From the NCBI GenBank assembly GCA_035461385.1, contig DATHVI010000127.1, positions 1 through 24,768 on the forward strand: a stretch of 24,768 nt of DNA, written 5' to 3'. This document shows positions 1-10,068 of the stretch, one piece after another (within the stretch, counting starts at the first letter, position 1; each line of letters opens with the position of its first letter). A program made the translations under genes and the position numbers. This stretch comes from DATHVI01 sp035461385 (GTDB taxonomy: Bacteria > Actinomycetota > Thermoleophilia > Solirubrobacterales > 70-9). The notes beneath the pieces are model-generated. The model was given only the letters and a program-made list of their open reading frames with translations, was not told the DNA's origin and did not search any database.

Positions 1-446
1 TTTCGCAGCTCAAGCACGACGGCGAGCTGCTCGAGGAGCCGCCGGCCACCACCGGCCGCGACCGGCGCGGATTGAGCATCTGGCAGACGATCCGCGTCTA
101 CACCCGCCGATCGGCACAGGTGAACGGCCGCGCGCTATACACCGAGCTCACCCGGCGGTTGCGCGAGGCGGGCGCGGCTGGCATGACCACGCTCCTCGGC
201 CACTGGGGCTTCTCGGGCGACGAGCCCCCGCACGGCGACAGGTTCGCGCGGCTGGCAAGCCACGCACCGACCTATACGACCTACATCGACCGGCCCGCCA
301 AGGTCGCCGAGGTCTGGCCGATCCTCGACGATCTGACCGCGCGCCACGGGATCGTGACCTCGCTTCTGGTGCCTGCCTACCGGGAACGCCGAGGGGAGCG
401 GGTCCACGGGGGGCTGAGGTTGGCCGATATCCCGCGGCGGGAGTAG
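1..446 (+). CDS. DUF190 (PII-like) protein, 3' part only
   Basis: The reading frame is open to the left edge of the window (first full codon at 3), so the gene probably starts outside; a TTG at 72 is a possible but unneeded start. The visible part has the DUF190 pattern: a short beta strand (SIWQTIRVYTRR), a helix with YTELTRRLREAGAAGMTTL, the GHWGFSG turn, then the PTYTTYIDRPAKVAEVWPIL strand-helix and a closing VTSLLVPAYR strand. DUF190 proteins adopt a PII-like fold and are often found beside CrcB fluoride channels; the true neighbour is outside the window. The residues before the TTG (KHDGELLEEPP and so on) look like a linker, so this may be the second domain of a two-domain protein. The gene is convergent with acs, 54 bp away. 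The family call is fairly sure; the ligand is unknown. Confidence 0.75.
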   Translation, partial: SQLKHDGELLEEPPATTGRDRRGLSIWQTIRVYTRRSAQVNGRALYTELTRRLREAGAAGMTTLLGHWGFSGDEPPHGDRFARLASHAPTYTTYIDRPAKVAEVWPILDDLTARHGIVTSLLVPAYRERRGERVHGGLRLADIPRRE

Positions 447-500
447 GGGCCTCACCCTGAAACCCACCCGCGGCCGCATGGAGCGCGTTCGGACTGGTTC

Positions 501-2618
<2,118 letters not shown>

Positions 2619-2630
2619 TTCTCGAGCTCC

Positions 2631-3467
2631 TTATCGTGTCCCTCGAGGCACCTGATCGACGAGGGCCCGCACTTTCAGGGCGAGGTGCAGCGCCAGCCGC
2701 TGCTCGGGAGAGTCGAGGTCCACGTCGATGAGCTCGAGCGCCCTGTCGAGTTGCCGGCGGAAGGTGTTGCGGTGCATGAACGCGGCGCGCGATGCATCGT
2801 TGCGACTCTCGTGGTCGAGGGCCAGCTCGAGGACGTGCTGCAGGTCAGTCCCGTGCTCTTGGTCGTAGGCCTGAACGCGTGCCAGCTGGCCGTGGACGAA
2901 CGCCGACACGTCCCTCCGGTCGAGCGGGTCTAGCAGGCGGGCAAGTGAATCACGCCTTGCCCAGGTCACGGGGTCTCCGCCGTGCGGAGCCGTGTAGCGC
3001 CCGAGACGGCGGACGCGGGCCGCGACGAGGGCGATCGGCGCCCCGGGTTCGACTCGATCGCCGATGACGACCTGGATCTCCACCCCGGGTCGTCCGTTCT
3101 TGACCGCGTCGACGACCGCCGAAACCAGATCGTGGAGGTGTCTGCGATGTGGACCCTCGAGCGGGTCCGCCGCGAGGAACAGCACCTGCTGCGCGTCATC
3201 TTCCTCCACGGAGACCAGCACGTTCCGCGGGTCTTGGCGGCGGGCGGCGCGCCTTATCTGCGACAGGGCCGCGTCGGTCGGCTTGCCCCTGACCGACGTG
3301 AGCAGGCATGGCCAGTAGGCGGCTGTGGTCGTGCTCCTGACCTCTGCACGCTTGTGCGCGTCCGGAGTTGCCGCGTCGAGCTTGACACCTGACCGGCTCC
3401 CGAGGCCATGCTGGATGCCTGAGCCGCCCCGCTGGTCCCTGCCGAGACTCTGGACTCCATCAGCCAC
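2631..3467 (-). CDS. PucR-type transcriptional regulator, short form
   Basis: The C-terminal 70 residues match the PucR helix-turn-helix (HTH_30) pattern: DLQHVLELALDHE, then a helix with AAFMHRNTFRRQLDRALELI and the DLDSPEQRLALHLALKVR ending typical of the family. The middle part (LVSVEEDDAQQVLFLAADP to VARVRRLGRY) resembles the CdaR GGDEF-like domain. The frame extends to 3806, but those residues would overlap the upstream sensor gene. I place the start at GTG 3467, preceded by AGAAGGGA with 5 nt spacing, giving 278 residues and no N-terminal PucR or GAF sensor domain. The missing sensor may be supplied by the separate AmiC-like protein encoded just upstream. The stop overlaps the ribosome site of acs, so control of acetate activation is the natural guess. 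The family is fairly sure; the start is moderate. Confidence 0.78.
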   Translation of the reverse strand: MADGVQSLGRDQRGGSGIQHGLGSRSGVKLDAATPDAHKRAEVRSTTTAAYWPCLLTSVRGKPTDAALSQIRRAARRQDPRNVLVSVEEDDAQQVLFLAADPLEGPHRRHLHDLVSAVVDAVKNGRPGVEIQVVIGDRVEPGAPIALVAARVRRLGRYTAPHGGDPVTWARRDSLARLLDPLDRRDVSAFVHGQLARVQAYDQEHGTDLQHVLELALDHESRNDASRAAFMHRNTFRRQLDRALELIDVDLDSPEQRLALHLALKVRALVDQVPRGTR

Positions 3468-3601
3468 AGCATCCCTTCTACCGTCACAGTACGCCGCAGC
3501 GCGCCAGCGCGCCCCGGTCACGACTAGAGTGTATCGGAAATTAGTTCCGTCTGGAAGTAGTTGAGGTCTGGTTCGCCAAGGCGGCCCGTTCGGTTCGGAC
3601 C

Positions 3602-4708
3602 CTAGCCGAGCTGAGAGATGACGTTGAATTCCAGCCCGCTTGCCTCCGCGAGGTAGACCCGCTGGTCGACGTGGCGGTCGCGGATCGGCAACTCTCCACG
3701 TGGGCTGGCGTACGAAACCGAGTCCGCAACCGCACTCATGCCGTCGACATCGAGGCCGCCGGCCTGCCGAGCGAGGGCACTGAGCATGGCTATTCCCTCG
3801 TAACACGACTCCCCAAGGCTGTTCAGCGTTGGCGCATCGGGGCCAAATCGCTGCGTGTACCGCCCCCCGAAGTCGAGGCTCTCCGGCGTCGCGAGTGCTT
3901 CGAAGTAAGCCGCGGTGGCGCAGAGGCCACGGGTGGTGCCGGCTCCGCTCGCGAGCAGCATGTTCTCTTCCATCAGCGTGCTCAAGCGGCGGCAGCGGTC
4001 ATGCAGACCCGCCCGCGCGAAAGCGCGATTGAAGTGGACTGCGTCCTCGCCGACGAGGAGCAGCAGTACCGCGTCCGCCCGGCAGCGTTCCACGCGTATG
4101 AGAACGTCCCCAAAGTCCGTGGTTCCGAGTGGAACGAAGATCTCCTCCGAGATCTCGCCGTCGCAAAGCCCCGCGTAGGCGCGGGCCGCCTTGGCCGTGC
4201 CCCGCGGCCATATGTAGTCGTCGCCGACGATGCACCACTTGCGAACGCCGTGTTCGAGGCGGAGCCACCGCATCGCGGGCAGCAGCTGACTAGCCGGGGT
4301 CTCTCCGGTGAGGAAGACTCCCGGCGTCCGCTCCCCGCCCTCATACAGCGCGGTGTAGACGTACGGAACGCGGCCCGCGATGCGCGGCGCCACCGCCTGG
4401 CGAACTGCAGAGATGTGCCACCCGACAACGGCGTCGACGAGTCCGGCACCGACGATTGCGCCCACCTCGTCGGCGACTCGCTGCGGCGGCCCTGAGCCGT
4501 CCACCACCGATAGTCGGAGCTCGCGGCCGAGGAGGCCCTCGTGCGCATTCAGCTCCTCGACCGCGAGCTGCGCACACAGCTCACATGATGGGCCAAATAT
4601 TCCCGCGGAGCCGTGAAGCGGGATGACGAGCAACACATCGACCGTCGGGTCAACCCCCCGACGCTGGCCTTGCAGCTCGCCTGTGATGAGCCGCCTAGCG
4701 GCAGACAT
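3602..4708 (-). CDS. AmiC/UrtA-like ligand-binding sensor protein, cytoplasmic
   Basis: This 368-residue type I periplasmic-binding-fold protein resembles AmiC, the amide sensor of Pseudomonas, and UrtA-type binding proteins. Shared patterns are VLLVIPLHGSAGIFG at the N-terminus, AQLAVEELNAHEGLLGREL, VDAVVGWHISAVRQAV, the ligand-site stretch YTALYEGGE, VGDDYIWPRG, EEIFVPLGTTDFGDVL and a closing SPRGELPIRDRHVDQRVYLAE. There is no signal peptide, lipobox or membrane segment, which argues for a cytoplasmic sensor rather than an ABC-transporter component; no permease genes lie nearby. ATG 4708 is chosen over TTG 4723 because the TTG has no usable ribosome site. The gene leads a row with the PucR-type gene (134 bp downstream) and acs. 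The ligand (amide, urea, short acid or other) is not known. Confidence 0.8.
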   Translation of the reverse strand: MSAARRLITGELQGQRRGVDPTVDVLLVIPLHGSAGIFGPSCELCAQLAVEELNAHEGLLGRELRLSVVDGSGPPQRVADEVGAIVGAGLVDAVVGWHISAVRQAVAPRIAGRVPYVYTALYEGGERTPGVFLTGETPASQLLPAMRWLRLEHGVRKWCIVGDDYIWPRGTAKAARAYAGLCDGEISEEIFVPLGTTDFGDVLIRVERCRADAVLLLLVGEDAVHFNRAFARAGLHDRCRRLSTLMEENMLLASGAGTTRGLCATAAYFEALATPESLDFGGRYTQRFGPDAPTLNSLGESCYEGIAMLSALARQAGGLDVDGMSAVADSVSYASPRGELPIRDRHVDQRVYLAEASGLEFNVISQLG

Positions 4709-4748
4709 GAAACGCCTGACCAAATCCTACTGCTTAAATGGGGGCGCT

Positions 4749-5240
4749 GTGAACCAGATCCGGCGGAAACGCCCGCCTGCTGGCGAGTTGCAGCGCTTAG
4801 CTCAGTTGTTGAGCCAGGCCGAGCGCGGCGTCATCCGTCAGCTCGGTCGGGTCTTGGAGGGCGAGGGGTGCAGCGTCGAGCAGTGGCGCACCCTGGTTCT
4901 CCTCGCAGACGGCGCTACCCATTCGATGTCGGAAATCGGGGAGTCTGCGCTGTTGCCGCCGCCTTCTCTCACCCGCCTGATCGATCGGATGGTGGCCGAG
5001 AACCTCGCCTACCGGAAGGCCGATCCCGCCGACCGCCGGCGCGTCCTCGTGCACATTAGCCGGCGGGGCCAGGCCCTTCATGGTCGTCTCGCCGAAAGGA
5101 TCGAGCGCCACCGGGACGTGATCCTCGCCGAGGCGAGCACGGCTCAGCTGGCGCAGCTCACCGCTCTGCTGACCGAGCTCGGCAACCGCCCGGATCAGTC
5201 GCGGAGCGCGGAGCGCGGAGCCACCTCGAAGGAAGGGTGA
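4749..5240 (+). CDS. MarR-family transcriptional regulator
   Basis: This is a 163-residue winged-helix regulator from GTG 4749, which follows GGGGGCGCT at suitable spacing. The frame extends further upstream (to 4623), but that would run into the divergent sensor gene and exceed the usual MarR length of about 140-170. Visible parts are the dimerisation helix (LQRLAQLLSQAERGVIRQLGRVL), the recognition helix region SMSEIGESALLPPPSLTRLIDRM and the wing RKADPADRRRVLVHISRRG with the family's D-R-R signature. It diverges from the AmiC-like sensor with only 40 bp between the two starts, so a protein bound there could affect both. It ends 73 bp before fdhD on the same strand. The effector is unknown. 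Confidence 0.88.
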   Translation: MNQIRRKRPPAGELQRLAQLLSQAERGVIRQLGRVLEGEGCSVEQWRTLVLLADGATHSMSEIGESALLPPPSLTRLIDRMVAENLAYRKADPADRRRVLVHISRRGQALHGRLAERIERHRDVILAEASTAQLAQLTALLTELGNRPDQSRSAERGATSKEG

Positions 5241-5313
5241 TTCAGGGCGCAAGGCAACCGAGCGCCCCTGACCGCGTGACCGACCCGCGCCCAGGACACC
5301 CGGCGATCCGTGG

Positions 5314-6051
5314 ATGCTGGCGAGGGTCAGCCGCGACTGCGTCGCCGATCAGGTCGCGGTCGAGGAGCCGCTCGAGATCCGGGTCGACGGCGAGCCGGTG
5401 GCGGTGACGATGCGCACGCCAGGCCGCGACGAGGAACTCGCGCTCGGGTTCCATTACGGCGAAGGGCTGATCGACGGGCCGCGGCCGGCGAGCGCGCCCG
5501 AGGACCTCGCCGCGAACGCCGTCGAGGTCACCGGCCCGCAACTGCGCGACCCGAGTCGCAGGCGGTTCTACACCACGTCCTCGTGCGTGGTCTGCGGCAA
5601 GGGCGCGATCGACGAGGTAGCCGTCCACGCCGCTCCGCTCGGGCCGGGGCCCGAGGTCGCCCGCAACGTGCTGGCGACGCTTCCCGACCGGCTCGCGCAG
5701 CCGGCCTTCGAGCGCAGCGGCGGGCTCCACGCCACCGGCCTCTTCGATGCGTCGGGCGGACCGCGCCTCGCCCGCGAGGACGTCGCGCGCCACAACGCGC
5801 TCGACAAGGTGGTCGGCCGCGCGCTCCTCGACCGGCTGGTCCCGCTTCGCGACTCGATCATCTGCGTCAGCGGCCGGCTCGCGTTCGAGCTCGTCCTGAA
5901 GGCCGCGGTCGCGGGTGCTCCGATCCTGGTCGGGGTCGGGGCCCCGACCTCGCTCGCGATCGAGCTCGCGGCCGGGCGGGGGATGACGCTGTGCGGCTTC
6001 GCCCGCGGGGGCCAGGTCAACGTCTACTCGGGCTCCGGGCGGGTGGTCTAG
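5314..6051 (+). CDS. fdhD: Formate dehydrogenase accessory sulfurtransferase FdhD
   Basis: FdhD moves sulfur from a cysteine desulfurase to the molybdenum cofactor of formate dehydrogenases. The 245-residue product shows VAVEEPLEIRVDGEPV near the N-terminus, the signature TSSCVVCGK (88-96) with the CxxC pair Cys91/Cys94, LHATGLFDASG, the HNALDKVVGRAL segment and a C-terminal LCGFARGGQVNVYSG. No formate dehydrogenase gene is in the window, so its client is elsewhere or, less likely, the Mo hydroxylase at 15.9 kb. The start ATG 5314 has no clear Shine-Dalgarno site. The stop TAG abuts the ATG of the methyltransferase gene (TAGATG), which suggests coupled translation. Confidence 0.93.
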   Translation: MLARVSRDCVADQVAVEEPLEIRVDGEPVAVTMRTPGRDEELALGFHYGEGLIDGPRPASAPEDLAANAVEVTGPQLRDPSRRRFYTTSSCVVCGKGAIDEVAVHAAPLGPGPEVARNVLATLPDRLAQPAFERSGGLHATGLFDASGGPRLAREDVARHNALDKVVGRALLDRLVPLRDSIICVSGRLAFELVLKAAVAGAPILVGVGAPTSLAIELAAGRGMTLCGFARGGQVNVYSGSGRVV

Positions 6052-6621
6052 ATGGCGGCCGGGCCCTCGCGTCGCCTCGAGTGGGCGGTCGAGACGCTCG
6101 CCGTCGAGCCCGAGGATCGCATCCTCGAGGTCGGATGCGGGCACGGGGTCGCGGTGTCGCTCGTCTGCGAGCGCCTCGACGGGGGGCGGATCACCGCCGT
6201 CGATCGATCTCCGGAGATGATCGCGAGGGCCGAGAGCCGCAACCGCGAGCACGCGGCGAAGGCTCGCTTCGTCGCCGCGTCGATCGAATCCGCCGACCTC
6301 GGCGACGAGATCTACGACAAGGCGTTCGCCGTCCACGTCGCGGCGCTCCACCGGCCCGGACCCGCGCTCGTCGCGGTCCGGGGCCGCCTCGCGCCCGGCG
6401 GCCGGCTGTTCCTGTTCAGCCAGGGGCCGGGGTGGACCGGGGCCGCCGATGCGCAGCGGTTCACGGCCGAGCTCGAAACGGCGCTCGCGGGCGCCGAGCT
6501 CGCGGTCGAGGAACGGTGGGTGGAGGACGTCGGCACCGGCTTCGCCGCCGGCGTCGCCGCGCGGCCGGCGATCGACCCCGAGCCGCCGCCCGCGGAGCTC
6601 CCCGACCCGCAGCTCGGCTGA
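6052..6621 (+). CDS. Class I SAM-dependent methyltransferase
   Basis: The 189-residue product has a single Rossmann-type methyltransferase domain. Motif I is ILEVGCGHG (24-32), the acidic residue that holds the SAM ribose is in ITAVDRSPEM (Asp51), and later strands are YDKAFAVHVAALH and LAPGGRLFLFSQGPGW. The last 20 residues are Pro/Glu-rich and probably disordered. It starts directly at the fdhD stop and so is co-translated with it; no functional link between this pairing and molybdenum is evident. The substrate cannot be assigned. It ends 43 bp before the GH15 gene. Confidence 0.85.
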   Translation: MAAGPSRRLEWAVETLAVEPEDRILEVGCGHGVAVSLVCERLDGGRITAVDRSPEMIARAESRNREHAAKARFVAASIESADLGDEIYDKAFAVHVAALHRPGPALVAVRGRLAPGGRLFLFSQGPGWTGAADAQRFTAELETALAGAELAVEERWVEDVGTGFAAGVAARPAIDPEPPPAELPDPQLG

Positions 6622-6651
6622 GCGGATCCGGCGCAGGCGCCGCGGCTCCCT

Positions 6652-6657
6652 TAGGCT
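6652..6657 (+). promoter_or_regulatory. Putative leaderless -10 element (TAGGCT) for the GH15 gene
   Basis: TAGGCT fits the actinobacterial TAnnnT -10 consensus and ends 7 nt before GTG 6665, the spacing expected when transcription begins at the start codon. No Shine-Dalgarno site is visible. No clear -35 is seen. This also supports choosing GTG 6665 as the start. Confidence 0.45.
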
Positions 6658-6664
6658 GCCGTCC

Positions 6665-8587
6665 GTGGCGATCGAGCTCGACCGGAGCGACGAGGGCGCC
6701 GCCCCGGCGCCCGGCGGGCCGGTCGGCGGCTTCCCGCGGATCGCCGACTACGGCTTCCTCTCGGACTGCCATACAGCGGCGCTCGTCGCACCCGAGGGGT
6801 CGGTCGAGTGGATTTGCCTGCCGCGGTTCGACTCGCCGAGCGTGTTCGGCGCGATCCTCGACCGCGACGCCGGGTTCTGGCGCTTCGCGCCCCCCAGTCG
6901 GGTGCCGGTCGCCCGCCGCTACGTCCCGGGGACGAACGTGCACGAGACGACGTGGTCGACCGGCCGCGGCTGGCTCGTCGTCCGCGAGGCGCTGGTGATC
7001 GGCCCGTGGCGCGAGGAGCCGGGCGACCCCCACGTGCGCAGCCCCACCGACAGCGACGCCGAGCACATGCTCGTCCGCACAGCCGAGTGCGTCCAGGGGG
7101 AGGTCGACCTCCGGCTCGTCGTCAACCTGATCGCCGATTACGGCAGCGATCGCCCCGAGTGGTCGCTGGCGGCGGATCGCCACCTCGCCGAGGCCCGCGC
7201 GGGCGAGCTGCGGCTGCGGCTGGCGAGCGACCTCAACATGGGGCTGGAGGCGAACCGGCTCGTCGCCCGACACACGCTGCGCGAGGGGGAGAGCAGCGTG
7301 TGCGCGCTCGCCTGGGGTGAGGGCGAGCCGCCCTCGGGGTTCGACGCGGCGAAGGCGAAGCTCGACGCGACCGAGGAGTACTGGCGCGAGTGGCTCGAGC
7401 GGGGCAGCTTCCCGGACCACCCGTGGCGGATCCACCTCCAGCGCTCGGCGCTGACGCTCAAGGGGCTCACCTTCGCCCCGACCGGGGCGACGGTAGCGGC
7501 GGCGACGACGTCGCTGCCCGAGACGCCGGGCGGGGAGCGCAACTGGGACTACCGCTACACCTGGATCCGCGACGCCAGCTTCACCCTCTGGGGCCTGCAC
7601 GTGCTCGGCCTCGACGCCGAGGCGCTCGACTTCATGGCCTTCGTCGCCACCACGTGCCGGCCGGAGAGGCTCCAGATCATGTACGGGATCGGCGGCGAGC
7701 ACCATCTACCGGAGAGCACCCTCGACCATCTCTCGGGCTACGAGGACTCGGCGCCGGTGAGGATCGGCAACGCGGCCCACACCCAGCGCCAGAACGACGT
7801 CTACGGCGCCCTGCTCGACGCTGTCTACATCCACCTCAAGGCGCACGAGCGGGTGCCGGAGCTGATCTGGCCGATGGTCACCGCCGCGGTCGGTGGCGCG
7901 GAGGAGGTCTGGCGCGAGCCCGACCAGGGGATCTGGGAGGCGCGCGGGGAGCCGAAGCACTACGTCTCGTCGAAGCTGATGTGCTGGGTGGCGCTCGACC
8001 GCGGCGCTCGGCTCGCCGCCTGGCGCGACGAGCGCGAGCTCGCCGAGCGGTGGGCGGCGACCGCGGACGAGATCCGCGCCGACATCCTCGAGCACGGCGT
8101 CTCCGAGCGCGGCGTCCTGCGCCAGCACTACGACACCGACGCGCTCGACGCCTCGGTCCTGCTCGCGCCGCTGGTCCGCTTCCTCCCCCCGGATGACGAG
8201 CGCCTGCGGGCGACGGTTCTCGCGATCGCCGAGGAGCTGACCGAGGGCGGGCTCGTGCTCCGCTACCGGGTCGAGGAGACCGACGACGGCCTTCACGGCG
8301 CCGAGGGGACGTTCACGATCTGCTCGTTCTGGCTCGTCTCGGCGCTGTCGGAGATCGGCGAGCGCCGGCAGGCGCGCCACCTCTGCGAGCGACTGCTCAA
8401 CTTCGCCGGCCCGTTGGGCCTCTACGCCGAGGAGATCGAGCCGCGGACGGCGACCCACCTCGGCAACTTCCCGCAGGCGTTCACCCACCTCGCGCTGATC
8501 AACGCCGTCGCCCACGTGATCGCCGACGAGCAGGCGCCCGACCGCGAGGAGCCGAGCGCCGTGTTCACCGAGCTCCGCCCCCGGTGA
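6665..8587 (+). CDS. Glycoside hydrolase family 15 protein (glucoamylase/trehalase-like)
   Basis: This 640-residue cytoplasmic enzyme has the actinobacterial GH15 layout: an N-terminal beta-sandwich starting PRIADYGFLSDCHTAALV, followed by the (alpha/alpha)6 barrel. Barrel motifs are RNWDYRYTWIRDA (292-304), EPDQGIWEARG (418-428, with the general-acid Glu425) and GLYAEEIEP (585-593, holding the probable base Glu). Homologues of this type include the mycobacterial GH15 trehalase as well as alpha-glucosidases, so trehalose or a maltooligosaccharide is the likely substrate; sequence alone does not decide. There is no signal peptide. The frame opens upstream at 6449 but that part overlaps the methyltransferase; GTG 6665 is chosen because the conserved N-terminus begins just after it and a TAnnnT box lies 7 nt upstream. 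It is convergent with the DUF6457 gene, 4 bp away. Confidence 0.92.
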   Translation: MAIELDRSDEGAAPAPGGPVGGFPRIADYGFLSDCHTAALVAPEGSVEWICLPRFDSPSVFGAILDRDAGFWRFAPPSRVPVARRYVPGTNVHETTWSTGRGWLVVREALVIGPWREEPGDPHVRSPTDSDAEHMLVRTAECVQGEVDLRLVVNLIADYGSDRPEWSLAADRHLAEARAGELRLRLASDLNMGLEANRLVARHTLREGESSVCALAWGEGEPPSGFDAAKAKLDATEEYWREWLERGSFPDHPWRIHLQRSALTLKGLTFAPTGATVAAATTSLPETPGGERNWDYRYTWIRDASFTLWGLHVLGLDAEALDFMAFVATTCRPERLQIMYGIGGEHHLPESTLDHLSGYEDSAPVRIGNAAHTQRQNDVYGALLDAVYIHLKAHERVPELIWPMVTAAVGGAEEVWREPDQGIWEARGEPKHYVSSKLMCWVALDRGARLAAWRDERELAERWAATADEIRADILEHGVSERGVLRQHYDTDALDASVLLAPLVRFLPPDDERLRATVLAIAEELTEGGLVLRYRVEETDDGLHGAEGTFTICSFWLVSALSEIGERRQARHLCERLLNFAGPLGLYAEEIEPRTATHLGNFPQAFTHLALINAVAHVIADEQAPDREEPSAVFTELRPR

Positions 8588-8591
8588 CGCC

Positions 8592-8804
8592 CTACTCGCC
8601 GCTCACCCGGTCGGCGGCTTCCCGCAGCTCGGCGAGCGACCGGCCGTCGCGCCCGGCCATGTAGCAGGCGATCGGGGCCGTGATCCGCTCCGACGAGTGA
8701 GCGGCGGTGGCGGCGAGCTCGAGCAGCTCGCCGATCTCGTCCTCGCTCGGGGCCTCGGCGCCGATCTCCGCCGCGAACCTCGCCAGCCACTCATCCGCCT
8801 TCAT
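8592..8804 (-). CDS. DUF6457 small protein, end of molybdate operon
   Basis: The 70-residue, mostly helical, acidic protein (DEWLARFAAEIG, EDEIGELLELAATAAHSSER, ITAPIACYMAGR, SLAELREAADRV) fits the DUF6457 pattern. That domain is also found near or fused to molybdopterin-guanine dinucleotide synthesis proteins; this is recalled family knowledge, not shown here. The ATG at 8804 lies inside the last codons of the MOT1 gene (14-nt overlap) and has AAAGGAGG about 9 nt upstream, so it is translated with the transporter. A role in molybdenum handling is an inference from this position. Confidence 0.72.
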   Translation of the reverse strand: MKADEWLARFAAEIGAEAPSEDEIGELLELAATAAHSSERITAPIACYMAGRDGRSLAELREAADRVSGE

Positions 8805-10068
8805 CTCTCACCGCCTCCTTTCGCCTCTGGTCGAAGGGAACGTTGACTACCACAGAGGTACCGAACGTTGCCCTCGACCGCCGCCGGGCTCCGAGCGCGG
8901 CCCGGATCCCGAGCGCCGCCGCGCCGGCGGCGAAGCCGACCGCCAGGTTGCCGCTCGCGAGCGTGACCGCGGCGACCCCGGCGGTGATCAGGCGGTCGCC
9001 GAGGCGGTCGAGGCTCGCGGCGAGCAGAGCGTGCTGGATCGCCACGAACAGCAGCATCCCGGCGAGCGCGCCGGGCATCAGCACGAGCAGCAGCGCCGGG
9101 AGCGAGTCGCCGACCGCGAGCGCGAGCGCGAGGAAGATCGCCCCCGCCGACAGCGTCGCCCCCGCCGTCCGGGCGCCGAGCTTGTAGTGGGCGGTCACGC
9201 CGCCGGCGCCGTGGCAGAGCGGCAGTCCGCCGGTGAGCCCCGCGGTCAGGTTGCAGGCGCCGATCGACGCCGCGAGCCGGCTCGGCCGCACCCGGCGGGC
9301 GCGGTCGCCGAAGTAGCTTTGCTCGGCGTCGGCGGTGGCGACGATCGAGTTGCCGAAGGTGAGCGGTAGCTGGGCGATGACCAGCGACGTCAGCGCGACG
9401 CCGAACGTGTCGAGGTCGGGGACCGACACGGCCACCGGCCCCGGCCCGAGGTCGATGCCCGACGGGATCCCCGCGACCGCGAGACCGGCGACGATGCCGC
9501 CGCCGAGGACGAGCAGGCTTCCCGGCAGCGCCTGCGAGCGGCGGGAGACGAGCAGCACGGCGCACGCGGCGACGGCGGTGAGGAGGCCGACCTCGGGCGC
9601 TACCGGCGGCAGCCCGTCCCAGTTCCCGCGCTCGGCGAGCTCGACCGCCGCCTTGGCGAGGAGCAGCGCCACCGATGCCTGGATCCCGCGGACGAGGATC
9701 AGCGGGAACCGCTCGGCGAGCCAGGTCGCGAGCCCGGTGGCGGCGAGGATCGCCATCGCGGCCGCCATCAACAGCGCCCCGGCGGCGATCGTCTCCGGGC
9801 CGAGGTCGAGGGCGATCGCGGCGGCGGCGAACGCCTTCAGCGGCTGGACCGGCACCGGGACGCGGAAGTAGAGCGCGGTGCCGGCGTAGGCGAGCCCGAC
9901 GAGCCCGAACGCGGCCGTCGCGCTGATCCCGTTCAGGGTCACCATCGCGACCGCGAGCGGGATCAGCAGCCCTGCGTCGCCGAGGCCCCCGGCGAGCTCG
10001 TGGCGGTCGAACCGCACCCGGGCGGCGCCGGCCGTCGGCGTCGGGCGGGTGCGGTCGATGCGGCTCAT
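8791..10068 (-). CDS. MOT1-family molybdate transporter
   Basis: The 425-residue integral membrane protein has about 10-12 hydrophobic segments and the motifs of the MOT1 (MFS_MOT1, sulfate-transporter-like) family: GGLGDAGLLIPLAVAM near the N-terminus, YFRVPVPVQPLKAFAAAAI, LTFGNSIVATADAEQSYFGD and LCHGAGGVTAHYKLGAR. Family members import molybdate. The start ATG 10068 overlaps the stop of the HTH-TOBE regulator by 4 nt (ATGA), and the 3' end overlaps the DUF6457 gene by 14 nt, so the three form one operon. The Arg-rich C-terminal tail after the last membrane segment is probably cytoplasmic. No ATP-driven ModABC genes occur in the window. Confidence 0.9.
   Translation of the reverse strand: MSRIDRTRPTPTAGAARVRFDRHELAGGLGDAGLLIPLAVAMVTLNGISATAAFGLVGLAYAGTALYFRVPVPVQPLKAFAAAAIALDLGPETIAAGALLMAAAMAILAATGLATWLAERFPLILVRGIQASVALLLAKAAVELAERGNWDGLPPVAPEVGLLTAVAACAVLLVSRRSQALPGSLLVLGGGIVAGLAVAGIPSGIDLGPGPVAVSVPDLDTFGVALTSLVIAQLPLTFGNSIVATADAEQSYFGDRARRVRPSRLAASIGACNLTAGLTGGLPLCHGAGGVTAHYKLGARTAGATLSAGAIFLALALAVGDSLPALLLVLMPGALAGMLLFVAIQHALLAASLDRLGDRLITAGVAAVTLASGNLAVGFAAGAAALGIRAALGARRRSRATFGTSVVVNVPFDQRRKEAVRDEGG

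Noticed and set aside
3468..3806. N-terminal extension of the PucR-type regulator
   Set aside because: It would overlap the sensor gene and reads as Arg/Pro/Gly-rich sequence; GTG 3467 has a good ribosome site.
3602..4708. ABC-transporter substrate-binding protein
   Set aside because: No signal peptide or lipobox and no permease or ATPase genes nearby; a cytoplasmic sensor fits better.
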